Of a DNA stretch of 33,570 nt, positions 26,301-33,302 are shown in pieces. The DNA is from SIG701 sp045611685. Its GTDB lineage: Bacteria > Bacillota > Clostridia > Oscillospirales > CAG-272. Position 1 is the stretch's first letter; every line of letters begins with the position of its first letter. The translations under genes were made by a program, and so were the position numbers. The notes below the pieces were generated by a model, which saw nothing but the letters and a program-made list of their open reading frames with translations, was not told the DNA's origin and ran no database searches. Where the stretch lies: contig JAZKXO010000126.1 in NCBI GenBank assembly GCA_045611685.1, forward strand, positions 1-33,570. The letters run 5' to 3'.

Positions 26301-29179
26301 GCAGCCTTGCGAGCATGCTCGTTCACAGTCTTCTGCTCGGCGGCAGCATTTCGGTTTGCATCCGCCTCGGTAAGCGCTTTCGCGTACAAATCTCTCGCTT
26401 TCTGCAAAAGAATGCGCTCCTCTGCTTTTTCGTCGCCCGCCTTCATAAGCCATGCATCGATCTTGCGGAGGATCTTCTGCCCGATCGTAGGACGGCCGCG
26501 CACCAGTTCACGAATCGCCCTCTCATCCGTCAGAAGATGATCGGCGGCATAGTCCGCGACGATCTCCTGTTTCGCCTCGAATTCGCTTTCAAGAGGCGCA
26601 CCGTGCTCTTCATATCGACGCATCGTTGCTTCTACCAAGGCGTCAATGTCAGCGCCGTCCGCCTTCATCCGATTGAGGACAAAATCGTTAAGATCGCCGT
26701 ACTGTAGAGAAAGCTCGGCGGAATGTGTCAACTCGTGCGCCACGATCCACCGCACACCCTTTGCACTCGCCGCATTTACAAGAATCACGTCATCCGCTTT
26801 CCGGTATTCTCCGTTCGTGACCGAACCGTCCACCGTGTATCCCTCTCTGAAGAAGCGGATTTCTTTGCCGAGCAGCTTCGAGAGCCGCTCCGCCGTCTTG
26901 ATCTGTCCGTCCGTCGCTCCGACCGCGATACCCGTACGGGCAGTCTGCGTCTTTGCCGCCTTCATCCGCTTTCCCTGCTCCCTGGTATCCGCCGTCCAAA
27001 GCACGCGGTTCCCGCCCTTTTCCTTCGTGCCGTCAGTCAGCACACGGTACCCCTTGAGATCGTAATAAGTACCGTCCTCCGCTACCTCGGGCTCAAAGTA
27101 TTCCGTATTCTCTTCTAACACAATACGGTCCGGAAGATCTTCCGTTTTCTTGCGGTAATAAGCATCAGTAGCGCTCTGCACACCTTTGGTTACAACACCG
27201 GGCAAGGCGAGAACACCGCCGCTGATCGCGCCGGCGAGAACGTCGAGTCCGAGACTGACCGCCTGATCGCCGATTGCCTTACGGAGCGCTTCTTTTTCAG
27301 AGAGCCCCTCCGCACGGTATGCATCGATTGCCGCCTGCCACTCACTCTTATCGCGGCTCACGAGCACGTCAGCCACCGTGTTAAGGATATTGCTCGCCCC
27401 TTCCTCAGCACCTTCAGCTACGGCGTTTTTCAAAAAATAGCCGAGCGCACTTCTGCCGAGCGTCGTCTTATCAAGGAGTGCATCGATACTGAGTTTTTCC
27501 GTTACAGCCTCGATCGCGCCCGAGATGACACCTAACGCGAACGCCTGTCCGTCGGTGAGTCCACGCTCTTTCCCCTCGATAACCGTATCGGCCATAGTAC
27601 CGCTTCCCATCAGCACCATTGCGAAAGTCGGGCTTCCTCCGGCGATGACGGTCTGCGATAGGAAGTCGGCCATGCTCATGCCCGTATTGTACGCGAACGA
27701 ACCGACCTTTCCCCACTTCTCCTCAACGATCCCGCTGACTTCATCGCGGATATCTCCGGATATATGCGAAAACTGATTGTAGGTTGCGTTTTCATCAATC
27801 TTACCGGTGGCAAGATATGCCGCCGTCTGACCGAGCGCGGAAAGTCCTTTCAGCGGAGCAATCCCCACAGAAAACGCGCTGGACGCCACCGGATGCTCCT
27901 TGGCGTACTGAGTCCAATATTCCGATTCCTCCTGTCGCTGACGGAAATTGAGGTCCCCCTGAATGAACGCAAGGTATTCGTAAGCGCGAGCATGCCGATC
28001 GTCGCCTTCCTCGCTGTCCTTTTTATACAGATAGTTGAACATAGCAACCTCATCAGCCGTCATCTGCGACAGCTCACGCATATCCGTGCCGGCCAACGAC
28101 GCACCGGTTCTCACAGCTGAAATCTGCTGCTTAGCCTCTGCGTCTTTATTTTTGTTTATAAGCTCGTATTTTATATCGTCGTAACCGGTAACCGCATAAC
28201 CGTTGATATCCGCCCACGCTCTTCCTTCTCCGTTCGCCGTGGAAACGTATTTGCTCTTCTCCGCGAAATCCGCCGCGCCGCGCATATCCTCGTACTGAAA
28301 ATAGCGAGCCCAGTCGTTCTCCTCGTCGAGAAGATCTCTTTTTTTGTAAAGAGACTCAAGCTGTGCGTCGATCTTCTCGATCTCGCGCGTTCTCGCAGTA
28401 AGCTCCTCTAAGTCTATGTTGCCAACGTCCTCCCAAACGCCAAGCATAGCCTTCTCCTTCTCAAGAGAATTCTTCTCCTTCTCAAGAGCGTCAATGCTCA
28501 GCTGCACAGCGGCGCGATCGGCACTCGTTGCCTCGGGTGTGCGAATACTGCCTTTCCATTCGTCGTACTTCTTCTGCTCGGCGCTTATGTATCTCCCGTA
28601 ACTATCGACGGATGCGTTATATCGCTCCACGGCATCGTTGTACCCTGCCAACGCGTCATTGTAGATACCGACCGCGGTTTCGTATTCCGCGCATACCTCT
28701 TTCCAACGTGCGTAAACGCTCTCGGACGGAACAGCCTCGAAGGAAGCACACAAACGCTCCGCTTCGGCGTAGAGCGAGTCCATTTTCGCCTTCGCCTCAT
28801 CAGCGGTAATCTTTCCCGCCCCCATCTGTGCTTTTGAGATCGTTACGTACTTCTTGTACTGATCCGCCTTATCCCAGAGCGTCGGCTTGGAATAGTATCC
28901 CAAAGCCACCTCCTCTTTTTTTGCGGAAGCGGGCGCATCATAGAGAAGCGGCGTCTCGTTTCTCTGCGTGCGAAGCGGATCCCCGCTCGCAGAAAGTTTC
29001 GTCCCCTGCGTCTGATTCTCCTGTCGGATATCGGGAACGTACTTCTTCATCCAAAGATCCATCCGCTCGGCAAGCGTCATTTTTTGCCCGGATCCGGATA
29101 CGTTAGAGGATTCCAAAGCGGAATCCTCTTTTTCTGCATTTGCCGGTAAATATTTTTTCTTCCAATCCTGTAACGTCAT
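20354..29179 (-). CDS. Giant phage polyvalent protein (2941 aa) with metallopeptidase, LPD-type and MuF-C-like modules
   Basis: Probably packaged in the virion and delivered to the host, as known for polyvalent proteins. Approximate layout: residues 5-12 and 42-49, a repeated WKKKYLP/WMKKYVP motif; ~105-290, coiled coil; ~430-690, Gly/Ala-rich amphipathic segments (GAIEAVTEKLS, AEGAEEGASNIL); 760-935, zinc-peptidase-like domain with HELTH at 815-819 and a downstream EIVADYAAD glutamate; ~1005-1150, a domain like LPD3/BECR-type nuclease modules (GGWDYRKAYF...VVYNVSNI); ~1290-1500, MuF C-terminal-like domain; ~1600-2200, mainly helical; ~2220-2420, LPD38-like region with a membrane helix near 2390-2415 (MALAAAMFKFFIGSWLF); 2864-2875, EF-hand loop. 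Short FSIEK / KLSVS / RYSIS linkers separate modules at about 991, 1187, 1291 and 1540. The start ATG has GGAGAGG just upstream. Domain names are by eye. Confidence 0.8.
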   Translation of the reverse strand: MTLQDWKKKYLPANAEKEDSALESSNVSGSGQKMTLAERMDLWMKKYVPDIRQENQTQGTKLSASGDPLRTQRNETPLLYDAPASAKKEEVALGYYSKPTLWDKADQYKKYVTISKAQMGAGKITADEAKAKMDSLYAEAERLCASFEAVPSESVYARWKEVCAEYETAVGIYNDALAGYNDAVERYNASVDSYGRYISAEQKKYDEWKGSIRTPEATSADRAAVQLSIDALEKEKNSLEKEKAMLGVWEDVGNIDLEELTARTREIEKIDAQLESLYKKRDLLDEENDWARYFQYEDMRGAADFAEKSKYVSTANGEGRAWADINGYAVTGYDDIKYELINKNKDAEAKQQISAVRTGASLAGTDMRELSQMTADEVAMFNYLYKKDSEEGDDRHARAYEYLAFIQGDLNFRQRQEESEYWTQYAKEHPVASSAFSVGIAPLKGLSALGQTAAYLATGKIDENATYNQFSHISGDIRDEVSGIVEEKWGKVGSFAYNTGMSMADFLSQTVIAGGSPTFAMVLMGSGTMADTVIEGKERGLTDGQAFALGVISGAIEAVTEKLSIDALLDKTTLGRSALGYFLKNAVAEGAEEGASNILNTVADVLVSRDKSEWQAAIDAYRAEGLSEKEALRKAIGDQAVSLGLDVLAGAISGGVLALPGVVTKGVQSATDAYYRKKTEDLPDRIVLEENTEYFEPEVAEDGTYYDLKGYRVLTDGTKEKGGNRVLWTADTREQGKRMKAAKTQTARTGIAVGATDGQIKTAERLSKLLGKEIRFFREGYTVDGSVTNGEYRKADDVILVNAASAKGVRWIVAHELTHSAELSLQYGDLNDFVLNRMKADGADIDALVEATMRRYEEHGAPLESEFEAKQEIVADYAADHLLTDERAIRELVRGRPTIGQKILRKIDAWLMKAGDEKAEERILLQKARDLYAKALTEADANRNAAAEQKTVNEHARKAADALAEDGDADYDPLWEEESLVGKSMLDGGAQFSIEKLPDGKKYVRADRQVIFGNDPRSWGEQLEDYINGKIRRGQDVQLIAEDGDVLTLTADTAGKGKHRYRADGKEMTLEEYETKINAETHIDELAKISTKIGAKSDEGNLHGEFASGGWDYRKAYFQDFDGKYYRLTLSVAIGEKGKVVYNVSNIRERDFPASPGSSRPKTGAQTEKSLSKDSISKANDSVKRKLSVSRTAEENEKILSRMRSILQNGGSAADLKQFVSDLEKKEGVDKTKTPSVRTDRRTDAAADIVSKAHAAEMSVEEYLRENAELYETEDGWNSDARRALRMESGARYSISPALKGDLQKVRDGKFNAKGNEVYIGESSTFLTDTLKTAALRVTMPSRKAYAAMVTEEEAKRDGRYDSSLNYHGLGVDGLYDVLVASEEPVAAFAGTEDEKGNSRDDYIVLVTEKAGAGGNLVAVMEVDTTGYLQGKRIAVNKTITSYDRPAIARDISEAARENRLLHLDKKRSQTLLAGVPGYNSPGAMQSVDFENSIRHFWENVKWKKSGAKTFSTEPPGEQKTGMVYAFEKAQKKAEMKKKLSVSAPEETFKKSQTKADTALRRTEKALLSRIGEIFSVPAVSQDKTIRDSIQNVVEEYMKTGAVSEETVSKAFEEVRAKSVKANEDFWNEHKAAAIYARNTAVVVDENVQEKFEDWNRFKVLADGVLKITHKDGIAVWELYEELRRIDAAAFPKNSGSPYLMLKTIYEFCRQVGRAGNAATLYDGKYQDAVLMCERHDFEVALNDAVSEMRIVRRYLEEQKAEEQSIPQTVEEVVGLYRDLKEARKAKDKAERLNLLTKRDEMQVGRLLRGELELDMLDPDVDNVDGITAVYEARQAYEKIAAPLRAWNKKRKGDLRSTADKFLNTANYWRDKKAGIMYSRETMERNIQDIVRDAEGNMDVALAATLIKEYLEPVHVAAAAANRTKNKYKEQVRTMKISRKVARGNLVSEAHAVQLLGEAEDNIDMLERSRGRIKERDGKTLEEWREIVSKLWMENPDLDEGKIRRYVQEFRDIYDELFQKMNEVRIRNGYEPINYRHGYFPHFQPGDGDGLLVQFGKAMGISMDVVVLPTSINGLTHTFRPGIQWFGNAQSRLGFNTAYDAVEGFDKYIEGVADVIHQTDNIQRLRALSEQIRYRTTDQGIREQIDDIRQNESLSEEDKQNRIEKLYEKGRYTLSNFVVELEEYTNLLANKKSRADRNMEQSMGRQMYSVVKALESRVAANMVAINPASWLTNFVPLAQGGATLDRGMLLLGMWDTLKSYKKDDGMVDRSSFLTNRRGSDPIVRTWAQSASAVASAPQAWIDYFTADSLVRARYMQNIRKGLSEDAAISEADAWTAGVMGDRSKGSMPTLFNRSNPITKVFTQFQLEVNNQFSYLFKDMPRDLRDKGLMALAAAMFKFFIGSWLFNELYEFVIGRRPAFDPIGILNDTVGDLFGYEMPNLVELGVGLVKGETPSFKVERKNGYEAVAGLVKSSAEELPFVGGILGGGRVPISSALPDWENLGKAMFNNEWDMKKRLAAGIKSVGNPLTYLVLPFGGGQLKKIFEGIKTVAENGSYTVDAQGKKRLQYPVYKDTPGEAILSTTGAVLFGKSSLPTGRDWVEGGFKTLSAKETACYQGMMESGVSGKEAYGLIQELRKAEKTDKKGELEVKRDILRRSSVSQIGKSIVYYGMLASDSERELMDGLPDYSDMGQATNILMDIQDVAKNADKLHAIAEYSCTDAEYKAYVGFVLDTEYTTDEGNPTKYANFVEMLSTGIDGAEAVRMLALGGDPSTYLEFTDAGVSARWAKTLTEAIAALEPEPGKKTVTAIQKYRAVIDELLPKTEELAALSQVMSESEYTKVQVGNAHGITPGVYVTFKELLPQYDADGNGSYSQAEVERAIESIGPKFGIVAPSYGPANAKNTNLTNAQRAVLWQLANKSWNPNSNPYSVFIGKTVYEELNG
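24552..24565. repeat. 14-nt direct repeat, copy 2, in the giant phage gene
   Basis: GACACCGAAAGTTT, identical to 25611-25624 and in the same reading frame. It encodes the KLSVS linker near residue 1540. Together the two copies bracket the MuF-C-like module. Confidence 0.8.
25611..25624. repeat. 14-nt direct repeat, copy 1, in the giant phage gene
   Basis: GACACCGAAAGTTT, encoding the KLSVS linker at about residue 1187. It is the upstream (N-terminal side) partner of the copy at 24552-24565, 1059 bp away, which is a multiple of three. Confidence 0.8.
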
Positions 29180-29190
29180 ATTACCTCTCC

Positions 29191-30465
29191 TTACGTATAC
29201 TGTTTGATCAAGTACAGCGCATCCGAATGACCGATAACGCGGTTTGAATACAGATCCCCGATCGCAGTTTTGATCGTCTCCTTACTCTCTCCACCGTACA
29301 CCATAGCCTCGATATATAACGATGCCTCGTCACGCGTCAGAGTATCGCCCCCCACGCCTTCGGGCTCCACCGGCCCTCTTTCGCTCTCAGGAACAAATCC
29401 GGCAGCACGCACCTTATCTTCTCCGTACGTGCTTACAAGAACGTCCCACTTATCTGAGGTGAGTACGCCGTCTGGATGCTGTTCCTTCAGCATGCGGAAA
29501 TCGCTTTCCCGCTGATCACGAAGCGTATCGACGCCGAGCTCTTCAAGAAGAGCTTCAAGAAGAGAACTGTCGCCAAGCTTGGAAAGTTTCTCTGCCAAAT
29601 CCAACTGCTTTGCGAAATCCGTGCCGTCCTCTACCGTCTTCGGCTGAATACCCATCTCCTCGAGATAGCGGGTATCACCGTATTCACCGGCAAGAATAGC
29701 ACGCTCAAGATCCTCGGTGCGTTTCGCCGCATCACTCTCAATCTGGTCGAGCATCTGTCCGTACTTAAACGATCTGTCCGTGTTATGTTGCGCGACCGCA
29801 TCCAGGTACCGCGCATAATCCCTCTCCTCCGCATTCTGCACCATGTCAAGATCCGATTGCTTCATCTGCAGATCGTTCAGATATCTCGCGTACGCTAACT
29901 CCTCGAGTTCCGGTATTTTATCTGCCGCCTGTGCCGCGTAATGGTTCCCTGCCTGCGAGGCGGCCGTTACGGCGTAGGAAGAGGGAATGCCTCCCGTCGC
30001 ACCCGCCACAGCGCCGAGCGCGTCCTCAGTGGCTCTCCGGCCCTCACGAGCATACTGCTTCTTATAGGCGCTGTATTTCGGATCAGATGCGGGATCGTAC
30101 GAGAACTCTTGCCGGTTCAGGATCTCCTGCATCAGTTTGTCCGCTTCTTTCTCGTATTTGTTCGTATACGTAGGCGCCGGCTCGCTCGTAAAACTGGATG
30201 GAGATATAGGATTCAAGTGAAAACTGCCGCCGTCGCCACCTCCCGTGTACCCGCCGTACTCCGAGCGGATCCGTTCAGCCCCCTCGTTTGCAAGTACACG
30301 TGCCGCATCCGTCGTCGCATTACTGTAATCCTGTTTGTATTTGAGAATTGACATACCCGCATCGGGATTCTTCTGCGCCAAAAGAAGATCAGCCTCGGAG
30401 AACTGCTCGTACAGTCCGGCCTTCTTTGCCGCATCTTCAAACTGCTTGTAATTGTAAATCGCCAT
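29191..30465 (-). CDS. Phage internal virion / ejection-like protein
   Basis: 424 residues, no close family recognised by eye. The N-terminus (IYNYKQFEDAAKKAGLYEQFSEADLLLAQ) and the following ~100 residues are polar with a Gly-rich patch (GGYTGGGDGGSF). Residues ~110-280 are helical and Ala/Glu/Arg-rich (EKEADKLMQEILNR, YARYLNDLQMKQSDL, YARYLDAVAQHN) with a short Gly/Ala stretch (LGAVAGATGGIPSS) that could insert in a membrane. This pattern resembles podovirus core or ejection proteins. It has a strong AAAGGAGG site, follows the hub-like gene and ends 11 nt before the giant gene. That close spacing suggests the two proteins work together, for example in DNA or protein delivery. Confidence 0.6.
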   Translation of the reverse strand: MAIYNYKQFEDAAKKAGLYEQFSEADLLLAQKNPDAGMSILKYKQDYSNATTDAARVLANEGAERIRSEYGGYTGGGDGGSFHLNPISPSSFTSEPAPTYTNKYEKEADKLMQEILNRQEFSYDPASDPKYSAYKKQYAREGRRATEDALGAVAGATGGIPSSYAVTAASQAGNHYAAQAADKIPELEELAYARYLNDLQMKQSDLDMVQNAEERDYARYLDAVAQHNTDRSFKYGQMLDQIESDAAKRTEDLERAILAGEYGDTRYLEEMGIQPKTVEDGTDFAKQLDLAEKLSKLGDSSLLEALLEELGVDTLRDQRESDFRMLKEQHPDGVLTSDKWDVLVSTYGEDKVRAAGFVPESERGPVEPEGVGGDTLTRDEASLYIEAMVYGGESKETIKTAIGDLYSNRVIGHSDALYLIKQYT

Positions 30466-30479
30466 AAACGATTCCTCCT

Positions 30480-32069
30480 TTATATTTCGCTGCCGGAATA
30501 ACTTTCACGCACCAGGGAATGCAGCCGCCACGCACCGATACCTTCAAAGCGCACCTTGAAGTGATCGCACCTGCGCGGTCGGATCGGCAAATAAAAGCTT
30601 CGCTTCTCCGTCGCCGTGATCTTCTTTACGAGTTCCCACTCACCGCTTGAGTCGAACCGCATAAGGATCTCCACTTCCGATCCCGCTTCAAGCTCGATCC
30701 GCACCTGCAGTTTTACAACTCCCTTTTTGTTCGGATCTCCCTCAGTGAAATCGCCGAATTCAACGACGCTCTCGACCGTCCCCTCCGATACAGCGTCGGG
30801 CGGGATTTCGCGGGCATTTCCGTTCATCCATAGGCTCCCACCCGCGTCGAGGAAGTAAAGCGCCTTGTTGAAACCGAAGGACAGCACCTCTGCCGAGTCC
30901 TCCTTGTGCCACATACCCTTTTCCGTATCGAATACGAACATCGCGTGCGATCCGTCCGAGCCTTGCATAGATACGTAGTATTTCAAACCGTCGCTTCCGG
31001 CGACGGCGTTTTTATACCGATCTGTTCCGAGCGGCGCCGAAATTATCTTCGGAATACCGCCCGAATACGCCGCTATTCCCGCGCGGGAGAGATAGAACAG
31101 CGTCTCCCCTGCGATCGCAAGGCTTTTCGCGCTCCCCTCCTCAACACCAAGCGTAGCGGCACCCATCAGCTGAAAGTTCGACGGCTTGTCCCCGTATACC
31201 TTGTAGATGTTTTCTTCTTTGAAGAAGCACGGATAACCGAGGTAACTTGCGCACCCCGTAAAATCACCCGCGCTGCCGACGTTCACCTGAAACGAATCTG
31301 TCGAAAGCCCGTCAAATACGTTAAAGTTAAACGGATCTCCGAGTTTTGATGCGTATACGGTGTCTCCCTTGCATCCCCATAGTCGGTTTTCATTTTCGCA
31401 AACGAAATCAAGTTCGGGCACGTCCCTCTCCAGAAGGATCGACTCCGTATCACCGCCTGCGCCGATAACGAACGTGTCTTCGTAGAAGCGCATATAGTCG
31501 CCGTCGATCTCGCGGATGATTACAGATCGGTTATTCTCGGGATGCACCTTACAGCCGGAGATGGTAATCGCGTCTCCCTCTCTGAAATGCGCACTCCAAT
31601 CAATACCTTTTATGTAAATTGTGTTCGCCGCGGCAGGCTCTCCCGCGTACGTTCCGTTTTGAAGAGACGCACCCGTAACGTAGATTCTGCTTTTGAGGCT
31701 TCCCATCTCGTCCGTTTCTTTGTTATAATAACGGGCGTCCGGGAAAATGAGTATGTACGGACCGATCGCCGCAAATGTTTTCTCGCCGTCTGCGACCTCG
31801 CCTTTCAGAACTCCATCTTTGTAAAACTCGGTACCGTCTACCCAGTACGTCCCGTCCTTCGCAAAAAAGCCGTTCGGCTTCTCGATCGAGGCGATCTTGT
31901 ACCGCGGCTTTCGCGGTGTCAGGATCGGATACAAGTCCGACGACATATTTTTCATATCCCATATCGCGCCGTCGCCGGCAGCGATCCGGTGATCATACCC
32001 GCCGAACTGCACTTGACTGTGCTTTCGGATTCCATCCGCATACACCATAGAAGGCAATGCCCCGCTCAT
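30480..32069 (-). CDS. Phage stabilisation / tail-hub-like protein
   Basis: 529 residues, beta-rich and Gly-rich. Repeated short strands such as GAIWDMKNMSSDLYPILTPRKPRY, ENRLWGCKGDTVYASKLGDPFNFN and GYPCFFKEENIYKVYGDKPSNFQL look like a beta-propeller type virion protein. The VYASKLGDPFNF pattern occurs in podovirus tail-tube or stabilisation proteins (P22 gp10-like or T7 gp12-like); the match is by eye. The C-terminal ~110 residues form a separate strand-rich domain (KLQVRIELEAGSEVEILMRF). Its start overlaps the end of the 128-aa gene by 4 nt, so translation is coupled. It is followed 14 nt later by the internal-virion-like gene. Confidence 0.68.
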   Translation of the reverse strand: MSGALPSMVYADGIRKHSQVQFGGYDHRIAAGDGAIWDMKNMSSDLYPILTPRKPRYKIASIEKPNGFFAKDGTYWVDGTEFYKDGVLKGEVADGEKTFAAIGPYILIFPDARYYNKETDEMGSLKSRIYVTGASLQNGTYAGEPAAANTIYIKGIDWSAHFREGDAITISGCKVHPENNRSVIIREIDGDYMRFYEDTFVIGAGGDTESILLERDVPELDFVCENENRLWGCKGDTVYASKLGDPFNFNVFDGLSTDSFQVNVGSAGDFTGCASYLGYPCFFKEENIYKVYGDKPSNFQLMGAATLGVEEGSAKSLAIAGETLFYLSRAGIAAYSGGIPKIISAPLGTDRYKNAVAGSDGLKYYVSMQGSDGSHAMFVFDTEKGMWHKEDSAEVLSFGFNKALYFLDAGGSLWMNGNAREIPPDAVSEGTVESVVEFGDFTEGDPNKKGVVKLQVRIELEAGSEVEILMRFDSSGEWELVKKITATEKRSFYLPIRPRRCDHFKVRFEGIGAWRLHSLVRESYSGSEI

Positions 32070-32452
32070 GCCGTTCCCTCCTCGAATATGATAAACTTCT
32101 CGAGCGCCTCGAGATGTACCGGCTTTATCACAGCGGGCACTGGAACGCGTACGGGCTCGAAATCGATCTCGACCGACACCATCCCCAGTTCACGCCTTTT
32201 CTCGTTATATTTTGCCGGATCTGCCCCGTCCTTGAATTCAAAGACGCCTTTCTCTGTGATCAGAGGAGCTCCCGCTTCATCCTTTACGGCGAATTGTGAA
32301 GCCAGTTTCATTTCTTCGTTTGCAAAAAATTCCGCATGCGGCTGAAGCATCTTTTTCAACATAAGAAGCGCGTGCGCCGTCTTATACGAGCACTCCTGCT
32401 CCATCATCGCCTTTACCCCCATATAGGCAGTAACACATTCCAAAAGATACAT
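32066..32452 (-). CDS. Small phage protein of unknown function
   Basis: 128 residues, no firm family. The N-terminal ~45 residues are helical (TAYMGVKAMMEQECSYKTAHALLMLKKML). The C-terminal half is acidic with an alternating hydrophobic strand (MVSVEIDFEPVRVPVPAVIKPVHLEALEKF). The size and helix-then-strand pattern recall DUF1617-type phage proteins near tail genes; this is a weak guess. The ribosome site AAAGGAG is clear. It overlaps the hub-like gene by 4 nt, so it may be a chaperone or partner of that protein. Confidence 0.6.
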   Translation of the reverse strand: MYLLECVTAYMGVKAMMEQECSYKTAHALLMLKKMLQPHAEFFANEEMKLASQFAVKDEAGAPLITEKGVFEFKDGADPAKYNEKRRELGMVSVEIDFEPVRVPVPAVIKPVHLEALEKFIIFEEGTA

Positions 32453-32467
32453 GACATCATTCTCCTT

Positions 32468-33235
32468 TTAAGTTCTCGCGGACACTAACTGACCGTTCAT
32501 ATATACGTCTCCGTTCAGGATGATTGTCGAGCCGCGCAGTTCAACGCCGCCCAGCTCTCCCATAAGGTCTATCGAGTATATAACTACGCGCGCTCTTGCG
32601 CCGGCTCCGTCCCAAAAATCCCCGAGTTCGGGACGGATGCCTCCCAAGCGGTTAGGGATCCCCGAAGTATCATCAATTTCGCCCACATACATAATAATCT
32701 CTCCCTTTGGGTCCTTTGGCTCAAAGGCAGACGCAAGCATATTTATTGTTGCCGCTGTGATGGTAGAGCCATCTATGTTCACGCCGTATATGTTAATCGC
32801 CGAGATCGTACCCGTTTTAATGTTGTCCCCGTTGATTACGGACGTTCCGCTTCCGGACAAGGCCGCGAACGTTACCATGCCTTTTATCTGTATGTCCGCC
32901 GAGCTCAGCAGCGTCTCGCCGCTCATCAGCTGTAAAACAGACGACTCCTGTCCGTTTGAAACCGATAGTCTGAGTCCGTTGACCGTCTGCGTGAACGTTG
33001 ACACCTCACCGGATAGCCCCCTTAGCTCCTTGCATACCGGTTCTGTTATATCGTTCGAAATCCCTTCAAGCTCCGTGTCGTTAAAATTCTCGCGTCCGAT
33101 ATTGCCAAGGGTATATCTCAGCTGCTCGAGCAGCATAAACAGATAGTTCGTGACCTCTCTGAGGTTTTCGCCGTCGCTTTTATTTTCATCAAGATGCGGA
33201 AACGATACGTCCGCCAAAAAGAAATTGCTCGACAT
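32468..33235 (-). CDS. Phage tail / receptor-type minor structural protein
   Basis: 255 residues. The segment LFMLLEQLRYTLGNIGRENFND near residue 32 is a pattern often seen at the start of shared domains in Clostridia phage tail proteins. The middle has repeated strand motifs (SADIQIKGMVTFAAL, INGDNIKTGTISAINIYGVNIDGSTITAATIN) typical of beta-helical tail fibre stems. The C-terminus also repeats short strands (GGVELRGSTIILNGDVYMNGQL). It is short for a full fibre, so it may be a tip, collar or adaptor. GGAGGTG lies about 10 nt before the ATG. It follows the holin-like gene by 67 nt. Confidence 0.68.
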   Translation of the reverse strand: MSSNFFLADVSFPHLDENKSDGENLREVTNYLFMLLEQLRYTLGNIGRENFNDTELEGISNDITEPVCKELRGLSGEVSTFTQTVNGLRLSVSNGQESSVLQLMSGETLLSSADIQIKGMVTFAALSGSGTSVINGDNIKTGTISAINIYGVNIDGSTITAATINMLASAFEPKDPKGEIIMYVGEIDDTSGIPNRLGGIRPELGDFWDGAGARARVVIYSIDLMGELGGVELRGSTIILNGDVYMNGQLVSART

Positions 33236-33302
33236 ATTTTTCTTTCACCTCCCAAAAGCGCATAAGACGGCCCCGTGTTCCCGAAGCCGCCTTACCACCG
33301 CC

